From NCBI GenBank assembly GCA_030550395.1, contig JAUQPL010000004.1, positions 61,839 to 125,838 of the forward strand: a DNA stretch of 64,000 nt. The letters run 5' to 3'. The DNA comes from Bacteroidota bacterium (GTDB taxonomy: Bacteria; Bacteroidota; Ignavibacteria; Kapaibacteriales; HRBIN21). Position 1 is the stretch's first letter. Each line of letters starts with the position of its first letter. Shown in pieces: positions 56,430 to 64,000 of this stretch. The notes below the pieces were generated by a model. It had not been told where the DNA came from. It saw nothing but the letters and a program-made list of their open reading frames with translations, and made no database searches. The position numbers and the translations under genes are program-made.

Positions 56430-57214
56430 GGGGCCGATCCGGGCTTGTGCGACGACTCTCGGTTCAAAAAGCTGGCGACAGCAGCACGGAATTCCTCCGT
56501 GGTGCGAGCTAAGACGTTGAGTCCAGCGGCATAGTGAAGGGCGCTTTCTGCCGACATACCCTGTAGGGAGCTCAGAAGGGCTTTTGTAAGGCGCAGAGAA
56601 GCAGGGCTATATGATGCCAGACGTGTTGCCAACTCGGCGGCGAAGGAATCCAATTGCTCATCATCGACCACGTAGCTTACAAGTCCCAGGCGCTCGGCTT
56701 CCTCAGCCGAGAGGGTTTCAGCCGTCAAGAGGAGACGGCGGGCGCGCTGCTCACCGATTTTCCGCACCAGAAGTACGCCGACGAGCGCAGGTACGAATCC
56801 CAAGCGGACTTCCGAGTATCCGAAGCGGGCACCATTGCGGGCGGCCACAACAATATCGCAGGCACTTGCCAGCCCACAGCCGCCAGCAATAGCTGGACCA
56901 TGGACTTTGGCGATGGTAGGCTTGGGGTACGTGTAAATGCGCCACAGCACCTGCATGAACTGCTGCGAATCATACCAGTTTTCCATGGGCGATAGCTCCG
57001 TCAGTTGGTGTAAGTATGCTAAGTCTGCCCCTGCGCAGAAGGCTGGGCCAGCGCCTTCCAATATTAAAACCCGTGCATGGGCATCAGCTTCCAGCTGCTG
57101 GAGGTGTTCTGCCAGCTCGTGCAAAAGCTCAGGACTCAAAGCGTTACGCTTGTCTGGGCGGTTGAGCCGAAGACGAACGTAACTTTGAGCGGGAATCCGT
57201 TCTACCAGTGCCAT
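56426..57214 (-). CDS. Enoyl-CoA hydratase/isomerase family protein
   Basis: A 262-aa crotonase-fold protein. The oxyanion-hole segments are FCAGADLAYL and VHGPAIAGGCGLASACD, and FGYSEVRLGFVPA contains the Glu position of catalysis. It probably works on acyl-CoA in beta-oxidation or a branched-chain pathway, but this family has many reactions. It lies between the subtilisin gene (21 bases upstream) and the envelope protein (4-base overlap). Confidence 0.88.
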   Translation of the reverse strand: MALVERIPAQSYVRLRLNRPDKRNALSPELLHELAEHLQQLEADAHARVLILEGAGPAFCAGADLAYLHQLTELSPMENWYDSQQFMQVLWRIYTYPKPTIAKVHGPAIAGGCGLASACDIVVAARNGARFGYSEVRLGFVPALVGVLLVRKIGEQRARRLLLTAETLSAEEAERLGLVSYVVDDEQLDSFAAELATRLASYSPASLRLTKALLSSLQGMSAESALHYAAGLNVLARTTEEFRAAVASFLNRESSHKPGSAP

Positions 57215-57235
57215 AGCGCACCCATGCCGGTGGTA

Positions 57236-60088
57236 CTAATGCACAAGTATCAGTTGATGCCATCGGAAGTGGGCCGAGGTCAGCCGAACGAAGAATATGC
57301 CGGCTGGCAGAGGGGGCAGGAGAATGCGGAGTTCCCCACCGGGGAGAAGCAGTGATTGCCGCTCCACACAGCGTCCGAGAACGTCCCATATTTCCACCAT
57401 CCATACGCCTCCGGTCGGGAGTGTCCCGCTCAGGAACCCATCGGCGTAAGTCAGCATAGGATGTGGAAATGCGAAATCTGAGTGAGGTATGGAAAGTTGC
57501 TGGGCAAGGCGAACACATTCTCGGAACTGCTCTGCAAGCGCTGCCGTACTATCTGCGGCTCCGAAGCAGAGGAGGAACTGCTTAGGCTGATTGGGTTGCC
57601 AGGACTCACGGAAACGGAGGCCGACCACGAGAGCAACATCCCCGCTATCGCTGTGCTGGATGGCGGTCCCGTGGGTGAGGAGAGAGAGCTTCTCAGCCTT
57701 TGAGAAACCATCGGAGTCGTAGAGCAATGCTGTGCTTATCCCTGCACATTGGATTTCCGCTGTGGGAGCAAGCGATATGAGGCAGGCACCGACGGAGGGT
57801 GAGCCTGGATATTCCACAACTTCCGCTCCGTGGGGTAGTGGAATTTCCGGAACATACACCTCGGGCAAAAGACGCACACGATTGCCTCGCCCACCACTTC
57901 CAATGTCCCAATCCATAAAGTAGCCGATGGCGACGTCGTTTAGCGGTAGACCAGAGATGTTCCACGCTGTTACCAGCAAGCGAGCAATACCAGAGCTATC
58001 GGAGGCGAATCCTATAAACTGCTGTTGGAGCAGTAGTCCGATGCGGTTACCTGGGAGAGCATTGGCATCGCTGAGCAGGTTTCGCTCTTCTTCAGGCTCG
58101 GCGAAGGGCTTCAGGACGCTGAAGTCGTGGTCCCGCGTCCACCCTGAGGGAGCAGCGCTGACGGCTCGTCCTGTGGCGTTCTCCACAGCGAAGATCCCGC
58201 CACTGTAGAGGAGGTTGCAGGCATCGCGATAGCGGAAGCCCAGTCCTTGTAAGTTCTGCGGGTAGTCGGCAAAGCCAAGTGCACCGTCATCGGAAAGGCT
58301 AAAGGATGTCGTAGCGTTGGCGAACGTGATGGTGGTTGGAGATGGAACCATCGTTGTGAAGAGCACGTCCCGGTATGTTGCAAGGCTATCCCAGAACTCT
58401 ATGCGCAGCAGGACAGGATTGGAGGAATTAGCCCGCACGATGGCTCGGAAGGGTCCTATGACAACCGATGCTGCCGGTGGCACTTGGTCCATGATGATCA
58501 GGGTATCCAGCAGCAGCAATGCGGTATCGGCGACCGGGAGAAGGCGGCATCGGATTCGGCCGCCAGGACCCAAAGCGTTATAGGACTGGAGGCGGAGCCA
58601 TAGGGTATCACCGAATCCCCATCGGCGGCGTGGATGACCATCGGTGGAGAGAACATACAGCCTGGGCAATACGAATCCTGGCGCCTCTTCTGGCGGCGAA
58701 GACAAAGCTGCCCATACGTTGATGCGTCCCGGAAGCCACGGAGCAAGCTCCGGATTGGCATGGCTGATATCCTCAGCGGTCCGGCGCAGGAGGGCAGCCG
58801 TCTGGAAAGGATCCAGCTGTGGACGGAACGAGCGCAGGAGAGCTGCTGCAGCAGAGACAATTGGTGCAGCAGCGGAGGTGCCACCAAAAGTGCTGTAGGT
58901 CCCATCATTGCTTGTAGTCCATGCTTCCTCTCCGGGTGCAACGAGGGTTGCACCAATGCCTCGCGCAGATTGCGGGTGAAGTTGGTCGTTGACGTATGCA
59001 TTTGCAACCCCAATGACACCGGGATAGCCCGCCGGGTACCATGCTGAAGTCGTCTCTGGCGTGTTCCCTGCAGCCGCAACGACGAGGGTTCCCCGAGCGT
59101 GGGCATACTCAATGATGGATTGGTTGATGCACGAATAGGTGCGGTTCCCCCAGCTACAGTTGACCACGGCAAAGCCCATTTGTGCGCAGTAGAGAATGCC
59201 TTGGTAGGCATAGTAGAGAGCTGGAACTCCTTCGGGAGCTGCCTTGATAGGGAAGATGCGACAGTGGTAGGCGATGCCAGCAATCCCCTTGCCGTTGTTA
59301 ACCGTTGCAGCAGCAATGCCGGCGACGCTGGTCCCATGTCCTTCCCCTGCGTTGCGGGGGTCTCCTGGAGGGGTTCCGTCGTCATGGGAGGCGAAGTTGT
59401 AGCCGAGGTAATCGTCAATGTAGCCGTTGCCGTCGTCGTCGGCGTTGTTGTTTGGGATCTCCCCGCGGTTGTACCAAAGCGAGCCGATGAGATCCTCGTG
59501 GGTGTAAAGGACACCGGTGTCCACGATCCCAATGACGGTTGTACTATCCCCTTGGGCGATGTCCCACGCTGCAAATGCGTTAATGGTCCAGAGGAGCTGC
59601 TGTCGGGGCAGTAAGGGATCGTTGGGAGTGAAGAGGGGAAGGTTCAAGGTATAAGGTTCAGCAATCTCAACGGCGGGGCAACGGCTGAGAAGGGCTTTAC
59701 ACACTTCTTCGGGGCTCCGTGGTTCGGTGTATTCAACGAGGAAGGTACGGAGCAGAGGTTCCTCGGCGCGGAGCGCTGCATGTAGCGCAGAAGGATAGCG
59801 TCCGAAGCAAACCCCGGCATGGAGGCTCCGTCCCCATGGAAGCAGGGGGACGAGGCGGGCGTTCGCCAGCGGGAGGGGAGGGAGCACAGATTGTCGATGA
59901 GGCAAGAGGTGTTCGGGGCGAAAGCGGACCCAGACGACACCGTGTAGGACGGGATCCCGGCGTCCTATTTTTGCGTCAGGCATTAGTATGGGTTTTCTAC
60001 CCAGGGGGATTGCATCGGGAGTGCGGGAAAGGAGGACAGTGCCCAGCGGCAAGAGGAGAAGTAGAGCCATGAACAGTGGCTGCGCCAT
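57236..60088 (-). CDS. Second secreted subtilisin-like protease (S8) with T9SS sorting-like domain
   Basis: A 950-aa secreted protease. A signal peptide is near residues 5-20. The prodomain is followed by the catalytic domain with Asp190 (IVDTGV), His251 (EGHGTSVAGI), Asn342 (AAAGN) and Ser405 (GGTSAAAP). A DDDGNGYIDDY insert parallels that of the other protease at 49302. The C-terminal about 80 residues (with VEIWDVLGRCVERQ and PAGIFFVRLTSAHF) resemble a Por sorting signal. It heads the minus-strand run to purM and is divergent from dnaX by 69 bases. Confidence 0.88.
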   Translation of the reverse strand: MAQPLFMALLLLLPLGTVLLSRTPDAIPLGRKPILMPDAKIGRRDPVLHGVVWVRFRPEHLLPHRQSVLPPLPLANARLVPLLPWGRSLHAGVCFGRYPSALHAALRAEEPLLRTFLVEYTEPRSPEEVCKALLSRCPAVEIAEPYTLNLPLFTPNDPLLPRQQLLWTINAFAAWDIAQGDSTTVIGIVDTGVLYTHEDLIGSLWYNRGEIPNNNADDDGNGYIDDYLGYNFASHDDGTPPGDPRNAGEGHGTSVAGIAAATVNNGKGIAGIAYHCRIFPIKAAPEGVPALYYAYQGILYCAQMGFAVVNCSWGNRTYSCINQSIIEYAHARGTLVVAAAGNTPETTSAWYPAGYPGVIGVANAYVNDQLHPQSARGIGATLVAPGEEAWTTSNDGTYSTFGGTSAAAPIVSAAAALLRSFRPQLDPFQTAALLRRTAEDISHANPELAPWLPGRINVWAALSSPPEEAPGFVLPRLYVLSTDGHPRRRWGFGDTLWLRLQSYNALGPGGRIRCRLLPVADTALLLLDTLIIMDQVPPAASVVIGPFRAIVRANSSNPVLLRIEFWDSLATYRDVLFTTMVPSPTTITFANATTSFSLSDDGALGFADYPQNLQGLGFRYRDACNLLYSGGIFAVENATGRAVSAAPSGWTRDHDFSVLKPFAEPEEERNLLSDANALPGNRIGLLLQQQFIGFASDSSGIARLLVTAWNISGLPLNDVAIGYFMDWDIGSGGRGNRVRLLPEVYVPEIPLPHGAEVVEYPGSPSVGACLISLAPTAEIQCAGISTALLYDSDGFSKAEKLSLLTHGTAIQHSDSGDVALVVGLRFRESWQPNQPKQFLLCFGAADSTAALAEQFRECVRLAQQLSIPHSDFAFPHPMLTYADGFLSGTLPTGGVWMVEIWDVLGRCVERQSLLLPGGELRILLPPLPAGIFFVRLTSAHFRWHQLILVH

Positions 60089-60157
60089 GTGGCTTGGGGC
60101 ATTTTCGTAGTTTGCAGTGCTAATTGCAGGTATAGCACAGCGAAATTACGGAAAATC

Positions 60158-61765
60158 ATGCTGGAGCGGCAGGAGACGGGCTTTGTCAGCCTGGCGCGAA
60201 AATGGCGTCCGCGTACCTTCGGAACCGTTGTCGGACAAGAGCACGTAACGTTGACCCTCCGCAATGCGGTTCGTATGGGGCGTATTCACCAAGCCTATCT
60301 CTTCTGTGGTCCACGGGGAGTGGGAAAGACGACAACGGCTCGGATTTTGGCTCGGGCTCTCAATTGCCGGCAGCTCCAGCCGGATGGGGAGCCATGTAAT
60401 GCGTGTGCCTCCTGCCAGGATATCCTACAGGGGCGTTCGCTGGACGTGCTGGAAATTGACGGTGCCTCCAACAATAGCGTTGAAGATGTCCGCCGATTGC
60501 GGGAGAATGCCAAATACCCACCCACGGCAGGACGCTACAAGCTTTACATCATTGACGAAGTGCATATGCTGTCGCTATCGGCGTTCAATGCGCTGTTGAA
60601 GATCTTAGAAGAGCCGCCGGCCCATGTGGTTTTCGTGCTGGCCACAACGGACCCGCAGAAAGTGCCACCGACCGTCGTTAGTCGCTGTCAACGTTTTGAT
60701 TTCCGGCGACTGAGTTTAGAGCGCATTGCGGAGCATCTGCACTACATTGCCCAGCAGGAGGGGGTTCGCCTGGATGCTATTTCTGCTTATGCACTTGCTC
60801 GGAAAGCGGAGGGCTCGCTCCGGGACGCTCTCTCGCTTCTGGACCAGGCAATCGCTTACTGCGGTATGGATGTGCAACCGGAAGCCTTGGCGGCAATGCT
60901 CCATCTGGTGGATGTTGACCTCCTCTTTCAGCTGACGAATGCGCTGCGGGAGAGAGATGTGGCAATGGTGTTGAAGCTCGTTCACGACAGCCTCCGGCGT
61001 GGATACGACGCCTACGAATTTGCTGAAGCCCTCTCGGAGCATTTCCGCCATTTGGTCGTTGTATGCTCTACGGGTTCTTCACAGCTTCTGGAGCTTCCTT
61101 CGGAGATTGCGCAGCAGTATGTTTCGGAAGCCGAAAAGCTCCGTTTGGGAGATTTGATGAATTGGCTTGCCATTCTCCACACAACCCAGCAGGCGATGCG
61201 GTATAGTGCGCATCCCCGCATCCGTTTGGAACTGGGATTGGTGCAGATGGCATTGTTGGAACGTGCAGTGGAGTTTTCCGAGCTGTTACAGATGGTGCGG
61301 CAGCTCAGTCGTCAAACATCGCTTCAACCGCCTTCTGTAGGAGCGCTTGCTGAACCGGTGACAGAATACCGCACGGTGAAAACCGCAGGTTGGCCGAAGC
61401 CATCATCGGCTGCCGACACAGAGTCAGTGTTACGGAGCATCACTGAGCTTCTGCTTCGGGATACAGCTGTTCGGGCTGCATATGAAGCAGGGCAGATTAC
61501 GATTCGCTCTGAAGCAGATGCGTGGGTGATTTCTACGACTCAATCGTTTCTGAAAGAGCTCCTAAAGAGACGCTTGCCGCAGTTGCACGAAGAGCTCCGC
61601 CAACGACTTGGTATGTCCGCAGTCCTCCGCCTGGAGGAGAGTTCGGTATCATCCCTGAATACTGTTTCGGGCTCCGATCCCTTGGAGTTGGTAGAGACGC
61701 AACTTCAGACATTGCTCCAAGCCCAGAAAGTGCCATTTACGGCTCCACCGAAGGGACATCTCTAA
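60158..61765 (+). CDS. dnaX: DNA polymerase III subunit gamma/tau
   Basis: A 535-aa clamp-loader ATPase. The opening LARKWRPRTFGTVVGQEHV is the family signature; Walker A is GPRGVGKTTTARIL, the four-Cys zinc module includes CNACASC, Walker B is IIDEVHMLS, and the sensor region ATTDPQKVPPTVVSRCQRF follows. The ATG at 60158 is used; a longer frame upstream has no match. A poly-A slippery site for a short gamma form was not seen. A bcp gene follows by 9 bases. Confidence 0.95.
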   Translation: MLERQETGFVSLARKWRPRTFGTVVGQEHVTLTLRNAVRMGRIHQAYLFCGPRGVGKTTTARILARALNCRQLQPDGEPCNACASCQDILQGRSLDVLEIDGASNNSVEDVRRLRENAKYPPTAGRYKLYIIDEVHMLSLSAFNALLKILEEPPAHVVFVLATTDPQKVPPTVVSRCQRFDFRRLSLERIAEHLHYIAQQEGVRLDAISAYALARKAEGSLRDALSLLDQAIAYCGMDVQPEALAAMLHLVDVDLLFQLTNALRERDVAMVLKLVHDSLRRGYDAYEFAEALSEHFRHLVVVCSTGSSQLLELPSEIAQQYVSEAEKLRLGDLMNWLAILHTTQQAMRYSAHPRIRLELGLVQMALLERAVEFSELLQMVRQLSRQTSLQPPSVGALAEPVTEYRTVKTAGWPKPSSAADTESVLRSITELLLRDTAVRAAYEAGQITIRSEADAWVISTTQSFLKELLKRRLPQLHEELRQRLGMSAVLRLEESSVSSLNTVSGSDPLELVETQLQTLLQAQKVPFTAPPKGHL

Positions 61766-61773
61766 GCCGGGGG

Positions 61774-62256
61774 ATGACAGTTATGCCTGACGTTGGTGTA
61801 CCAGCTCCTGACTTTACGGCAATCGATGATCGTGGTGAGCCTTTCCAGCTTTCCCAGCTCCGTGGGCAGTGGGTTGTGCTTTACTTTTACCCGAAGGACG
61901 GAACGCCGGGATGCACGCGCGAGGCGTGTGCTTTTCGGGATGCATCTGATGCCTTCGCCCGGCGGGGGGCCGTTATCGTGGGGGTGAGCCCTGACAGTGT
62001 TCGTTCCCATCAGCGCTTTAAAGAGCGGTACGGACTTTCATTTCGGCTCCTCAGTGACCCTGGAGGACGCATTGCTCAACTGTACGGTGTCTGGCGGGAG
62101 CGCCAGCTCTATGGACGCCGTTCCTTTGGTGTTTCCCGGACAACCTTCATCATTGATCCGGAGGGCATTCTGCGTGCCCAATTCTCGGATGTACGGGTAG
62201 ACGGGCATGCTGACGAAGTGCTTCGGTCTCTTGAACAACTCCAACAGGGGCTATGA
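61774..62256 (+). CDS. bcp: Thioredoxin-dependent thiol peroxidase (Bcp/PrxQ type peroxiredoxin)
   Basis: A 160-aa peroxiredoxin that reduces peroxides in the cytoplasm. The peroxidatic Cys47 lies in DGTPGCTREACAF, and the resolving Cys52 follows five residues later, as in the 2-Cys atypical Bcp/PrxQ group. The start of ATG 61774 sits against a GGGGG run; ATG 61783 (MPDVGVPAPDF) is a good alternative with better spacing. It overlaps the next gene by 4 bases. Confidence 0.93.
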   Translation: MTVMPDVGVPAPDFTAIDDRGEPFQLSQLRGQWVVLYFYPKDGTPGCTREACAFRDASDAFARRGAVIVGVSPDSVRSHQRFKERYGLSFRLLSDPGGRIAQLYGVWRERQLYGRRSFGVSRTTFIIDPEGILRAQFSDVRVDGHADEVLRSLEQLQQGL

Positions 62257-63644
62257 TTGATACCCATGCCCACATTGACTTGCCTGTCTTTGACCCGGAT
62301 CGTGCTGAGGTGCTCCAGCGAGCGCGACAGCAGGGGGTGGAGGCGGTCTTGATGCCAGCGATTTCTTCTGAAGGATTCGCAAAAGCGCGGCGGATTGTAG
62401 AGGAGTATCCTGATGTATACCGTGCCGTGGGAATTCATCCCCACGCTGCAGGAGATGCGAATACTGCAGAGTTGGCGGCTGTGGAGGCAGAGATCATGCA
62501 ACCCCGCGTTGTGGCAATTGGAGAGATTGGGTTGGACTACTATTACGCCAATTTGGCTTGTCCAGCAGTGCAGCAGAAAGTCTTCCGCGAGCAAGTCCGG
62601 ATAGCGAAGCGATGTGGCTTACCGATCATCGTGCACAACCGTGACGCCCATGCAGACGTGCTGCGTATTTTGGAGGAGGAGCAGGACGGGACGCTGCGCG
62701 GGGTTCTCCATTGCTTTTCGGGTGATGCAGACTATCTCTGTCGGGCACTGGAGTTGGGGTTTTACGTCTCCTTTACCGGCAACATTACGTACCGTAAGAG
62801 TGCGCTGGGGGAGCTTGTCCCTCTGGTGCCGGAGGAACGCCTGTTGTTGGAGACGGACTCGCCGTACATGACTCCCCATCCACATCGCGGGAAGCGAAAT
62901 GAGCCAGCTTTCGTCCGCTTCGTTGCGGAGAAGTTGGCGGAGCTTCGAGGACAAGCCTTTTCTGCTTTATGCCAGAGTACGACACGGGCGGCGCGGCAGT
63001 TATTCCGGATCGGTATTGGAGCTCTTCTGCTCATGTTCCCCTTATTTGCTTCAACGGGCAGTGATACCACTCGCCATTTATACGCCAAGTCATTCGGCTT
63101 TGGCATCCATGGGGCGACCAACACGATCGTGGAACTACGCCGTTTCACTACTGGAGAGGGTCAAACCTTTTCATACGAAGGTCTCCCGGCGTTTGGTGCC
63201 CATCTTTTCTACGAGTTCCACGACGCCTTCAGTGCGGAGCTGGCATATACATATTCTCGGAATACGAAGGTGCTGAAAACCCCGCAGCAACCGTGGGGGC
63301 AGGATCGTCCGGACATTTACCAAGTACTGGAGCTCTGTTTGCACTGGAGTCCTAATCCCTACGGCAGGGTCAACTTCTATGGTACTCTGGGAGGGGCTGC
63401 CTTGTTGAACCGCATCAACGAGCGTCAGGAAAACAGGGTTGCCCTCGTTACCGGTGTTGGATTGCGCTTCAACCTTCCCACTGGGGTGGGGATGTTTATG
63501 CCCTGGATGGAGTGGCGGTTAGATTTTGCCCTAGGGCGCCAGCAGCGAGATGTGTACCTGAGCAGTACGGACCGACGTAGTGCTGATGTGGGTTTCTATC
63601 TCTCCCTTCCTCGAGTTGGTCTGCTATGGTTCCCACAGTGGTAG
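62253..63644 (+). CDS. TatD-family metal hydrolase joined to an outer-membrane beta-barrel-like region
   Basis: One open frame of 463 codons with two parts. Residues about 1-252 are a complete TatD DNase-type hydrolase: DTHAHID, AIGEIGLDYYY, IVHNRDAHADV, HCFSGDAD and ETDSPYMTPHPHRG supply the metal ligands. From about 253 a signal-peptide-like stretch (LFRIGIGALLLMFPLFASTG) is followed by a roughly 195-residue barrel-like region ending FYLSLPRVGLLWFPQW. Normal TatD is about 255-260 aa. This may be a true fusion, a lost stop codon or a sequencing error. No in-frame start codon lies at the natural second start. Confidence 0.75.
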   Translation: MIDTHAHIDLPVFDPDRAEVLQRARQQGVEAVLMPAISSEGFAKARRIVEEYPDVYRAVGIHPHAAGDANTAELAAVEAEIMQPRVVAIGEIGLDYYYANLACPAVQQKVFREQVRIAKRCGLPIIVHNRDAHADVLRILEEEQDGTLRGVLHCFSGDADYLCRALELGFYVSFTGNITYRKSALGELVPLVPEERLLLETDSPYMTPHPHRGKRNEPAFVRFVAEKLAELRGQAFSALCQSTTRAARQLFRIGIGALLLMFPLFASTGSDTTRHLYAKSFGFGIHGATNTIVELRRFTTGEGQTFSYEGLPAFGAHLFYEFHDAFSAELAYTYSRNTKVLKTPQQPWGQDRPDIYQVLELCLHWSPNPYGRVNFYGTLGGAALLNRINERQENRVALVTGVGLRFNLPTGVGMFMPWMEWRLDFALGRQQRDVYLSSTDRRSADVGFYLSLPRVGLLWFPQW

Positions 63645-64000
63645 AGCGACAGCATAGGGTCTGGGTAGTAGAGCATCCGGGTGCGTGCCACGAGTTGGGG
63701 ATTCTCCGCTCGGTCACGACGGGGCGAGCAGAATTCCGGATGGCAGCGGAGCGTTTGGGAACCTATTTGGCAGTGGCTGCTACCAGTTGGTTAGCAGTGG
63801 AACCGGTGGAGGTAAGAACGCCCTTGTGCCAGGCTGTTGCTTATCGTCGGAAACAGCCGTTAGTAATCGTGCCGATCCTCCGAGCAGGTATGTTGCTTCT
63901 TCCGGCCTTCCTCCGGCTCTTCCCAGAAGCCCGCATTGGTTACTTGGGACTCCGCCGCAATGAAGCAACGCTCCAGCCGGAGCTTTACTATGCCAATTTA
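63626..64000 (+). CDS. upp: Uracil phosphoribosyltransferase (partial, C-terminus off window)
   Basis: The first 125 codons of a gene running off the right edge. IVPILRAGMLLLPAFLRLFPEARIGYLGLRR matches the ILRAG and RIGxxGLxR blocks of Upp, and EFRMAAERLGTYLA fits the N-terminal helix. The enzyme makes UMP from uracil and PRPP in pyrimidine salvage. It starts with an ATG at 63626 and overlaps the TatD fusion gene by 19 bases. The PRPP-binding loop lies beyond the window. Confidence 0.88.
   Translation, partial: MVPTVVERQHRVWVVEHPGACHELGILRSVTTGRAEFRMAAERLGTYLAVAATSWLAVEPVEVRTPLCQAVAYRRKQPLVIVPILRAGMLLLPAFLRLFPEARIGYLGLRRNEATLQPELYYANL

Noticed and set aside
58498..59574. 358-codon frame on the same strand inside the second subtilisin
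   Set aside because: Overlaps the catalytic domain in another frame, and the translation is Thr/Ser/Pro-rich without a family.
60158..61765. Programmed frameshift site in dnaX for a short gamma form
   Set aside because: No A-rich heptamer slippery site was seen in the coding sequence.
1..64000. CRISPR arrays, transposases, integrases, phage or toxin-antitoxin genes
   Set aside because: No direct repeat array and no such protein was recognised anywhere in the window.

Overview
The window is 64 kb of tightly packed bacterial chromosome at moderately high GC. About 60 protein genes are recognisable. No rRNA, tRNA, CRISPR array, insertion sequence, integrase or phage gene was found. Several features point to the Bacteroidota/Chlorobiota/Ignavibacteriota/Kapaibacteriota group. 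Three secreted proteins carry C-terminal type IX secretion (T9SS, Por) sorting-like domains. There is a DUF6029-type outer-membrane protein, a small histone-H1-like protein, a type III glutamine synthetase with an Lrp regulator, and TAnnTTTG-type promoter elements in front of some operons. The squalene/hopanoid genes hpnC and hpnD and a proofreading-dead DNA polymerase I are also present. I cannot fix the genus from sequence alone.

Layout. (1) 1-5001, minus: HTH-cupin regulator, 2H phosphoesterase, outer-membrane protein, Maf, a lone sugar-type ABC permease, PlsY, then a metallo-hydrolase and a cobalamin adenosyltransferase cut by the window edge. (2) 5080-6441, plus: SDR oxidoreductase and DedA. 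(3) 6684-8413, minus: peptidyl-tRNA hydrolase and a T9SS-sorted protein. (4) 8536-11758, plus: a secreted unknown and alaS. (5) 11720-18723, minus: TlpA thioredoxin, DUF6029 protein, dicarboxylate symporter, YggS, purine nucleoside phosphorylase, lipoprotein and Pta. (6) 18866-23216, plus: zinc-ribbon membrane protein, purL, coaE, hotdog thioesterase and FtsE-like ATPase. (7) 23203-27927, minus: recX with an OmpA/PD40 protein, and lrp with glnN. (8) 27928-28775: the only long non-coding stretch, with a strong hairpin and a possible decayed hisI-like remnant. (9) 28776-36388, minus: EF-G-like GTPase, nuoJ, nuoK, hpnC, hpnD, polA. (10) 36491-46257, minus: sugar-nucleotide epimerase, carB, prmC, metE, an unusual 557-aa dehydrogenase-like protein, purN. 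(11) 46391-53836, plus: membrane protein, unknown 103-aa protein, SurA-type isomerase, FlgD-Ig protein, T9SS subtilisin, H1-like protein, fumC. (12) 53831-60088, minus: second T9SS subtilisin, enoyl-CoA hydratase, envelope protein, glycosyltransferase, purM. (13) 60158-64000, plus: dnaX, Bcp peroxiredoxin, a TatD-barrel fusion ORF, and upp cut by the edge.

The genes mainly serve housekeeping: purine and pyrimidine synthesis (purL, purM, purN, carB, upp, pnp), translation (alaS, pth, prmC, EF-G-like), DNA replication and repair (polA, dnaX, recX), membrane lipids (plsY, hpnC, hpnD), respiration (nuoJK, fumC) and cell-envelope export. Many neighbours overlap by 1 or 4 bases (TGATG, ATGA), so translational coupling is common. 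I see no obvious new defence or mobile system. The items most worth a second look are the TatD-barrel fusion, the 28 kb intergenic stretch, the orphan nuoJK/hpnCD arrangement and the unknown conserved proteins.
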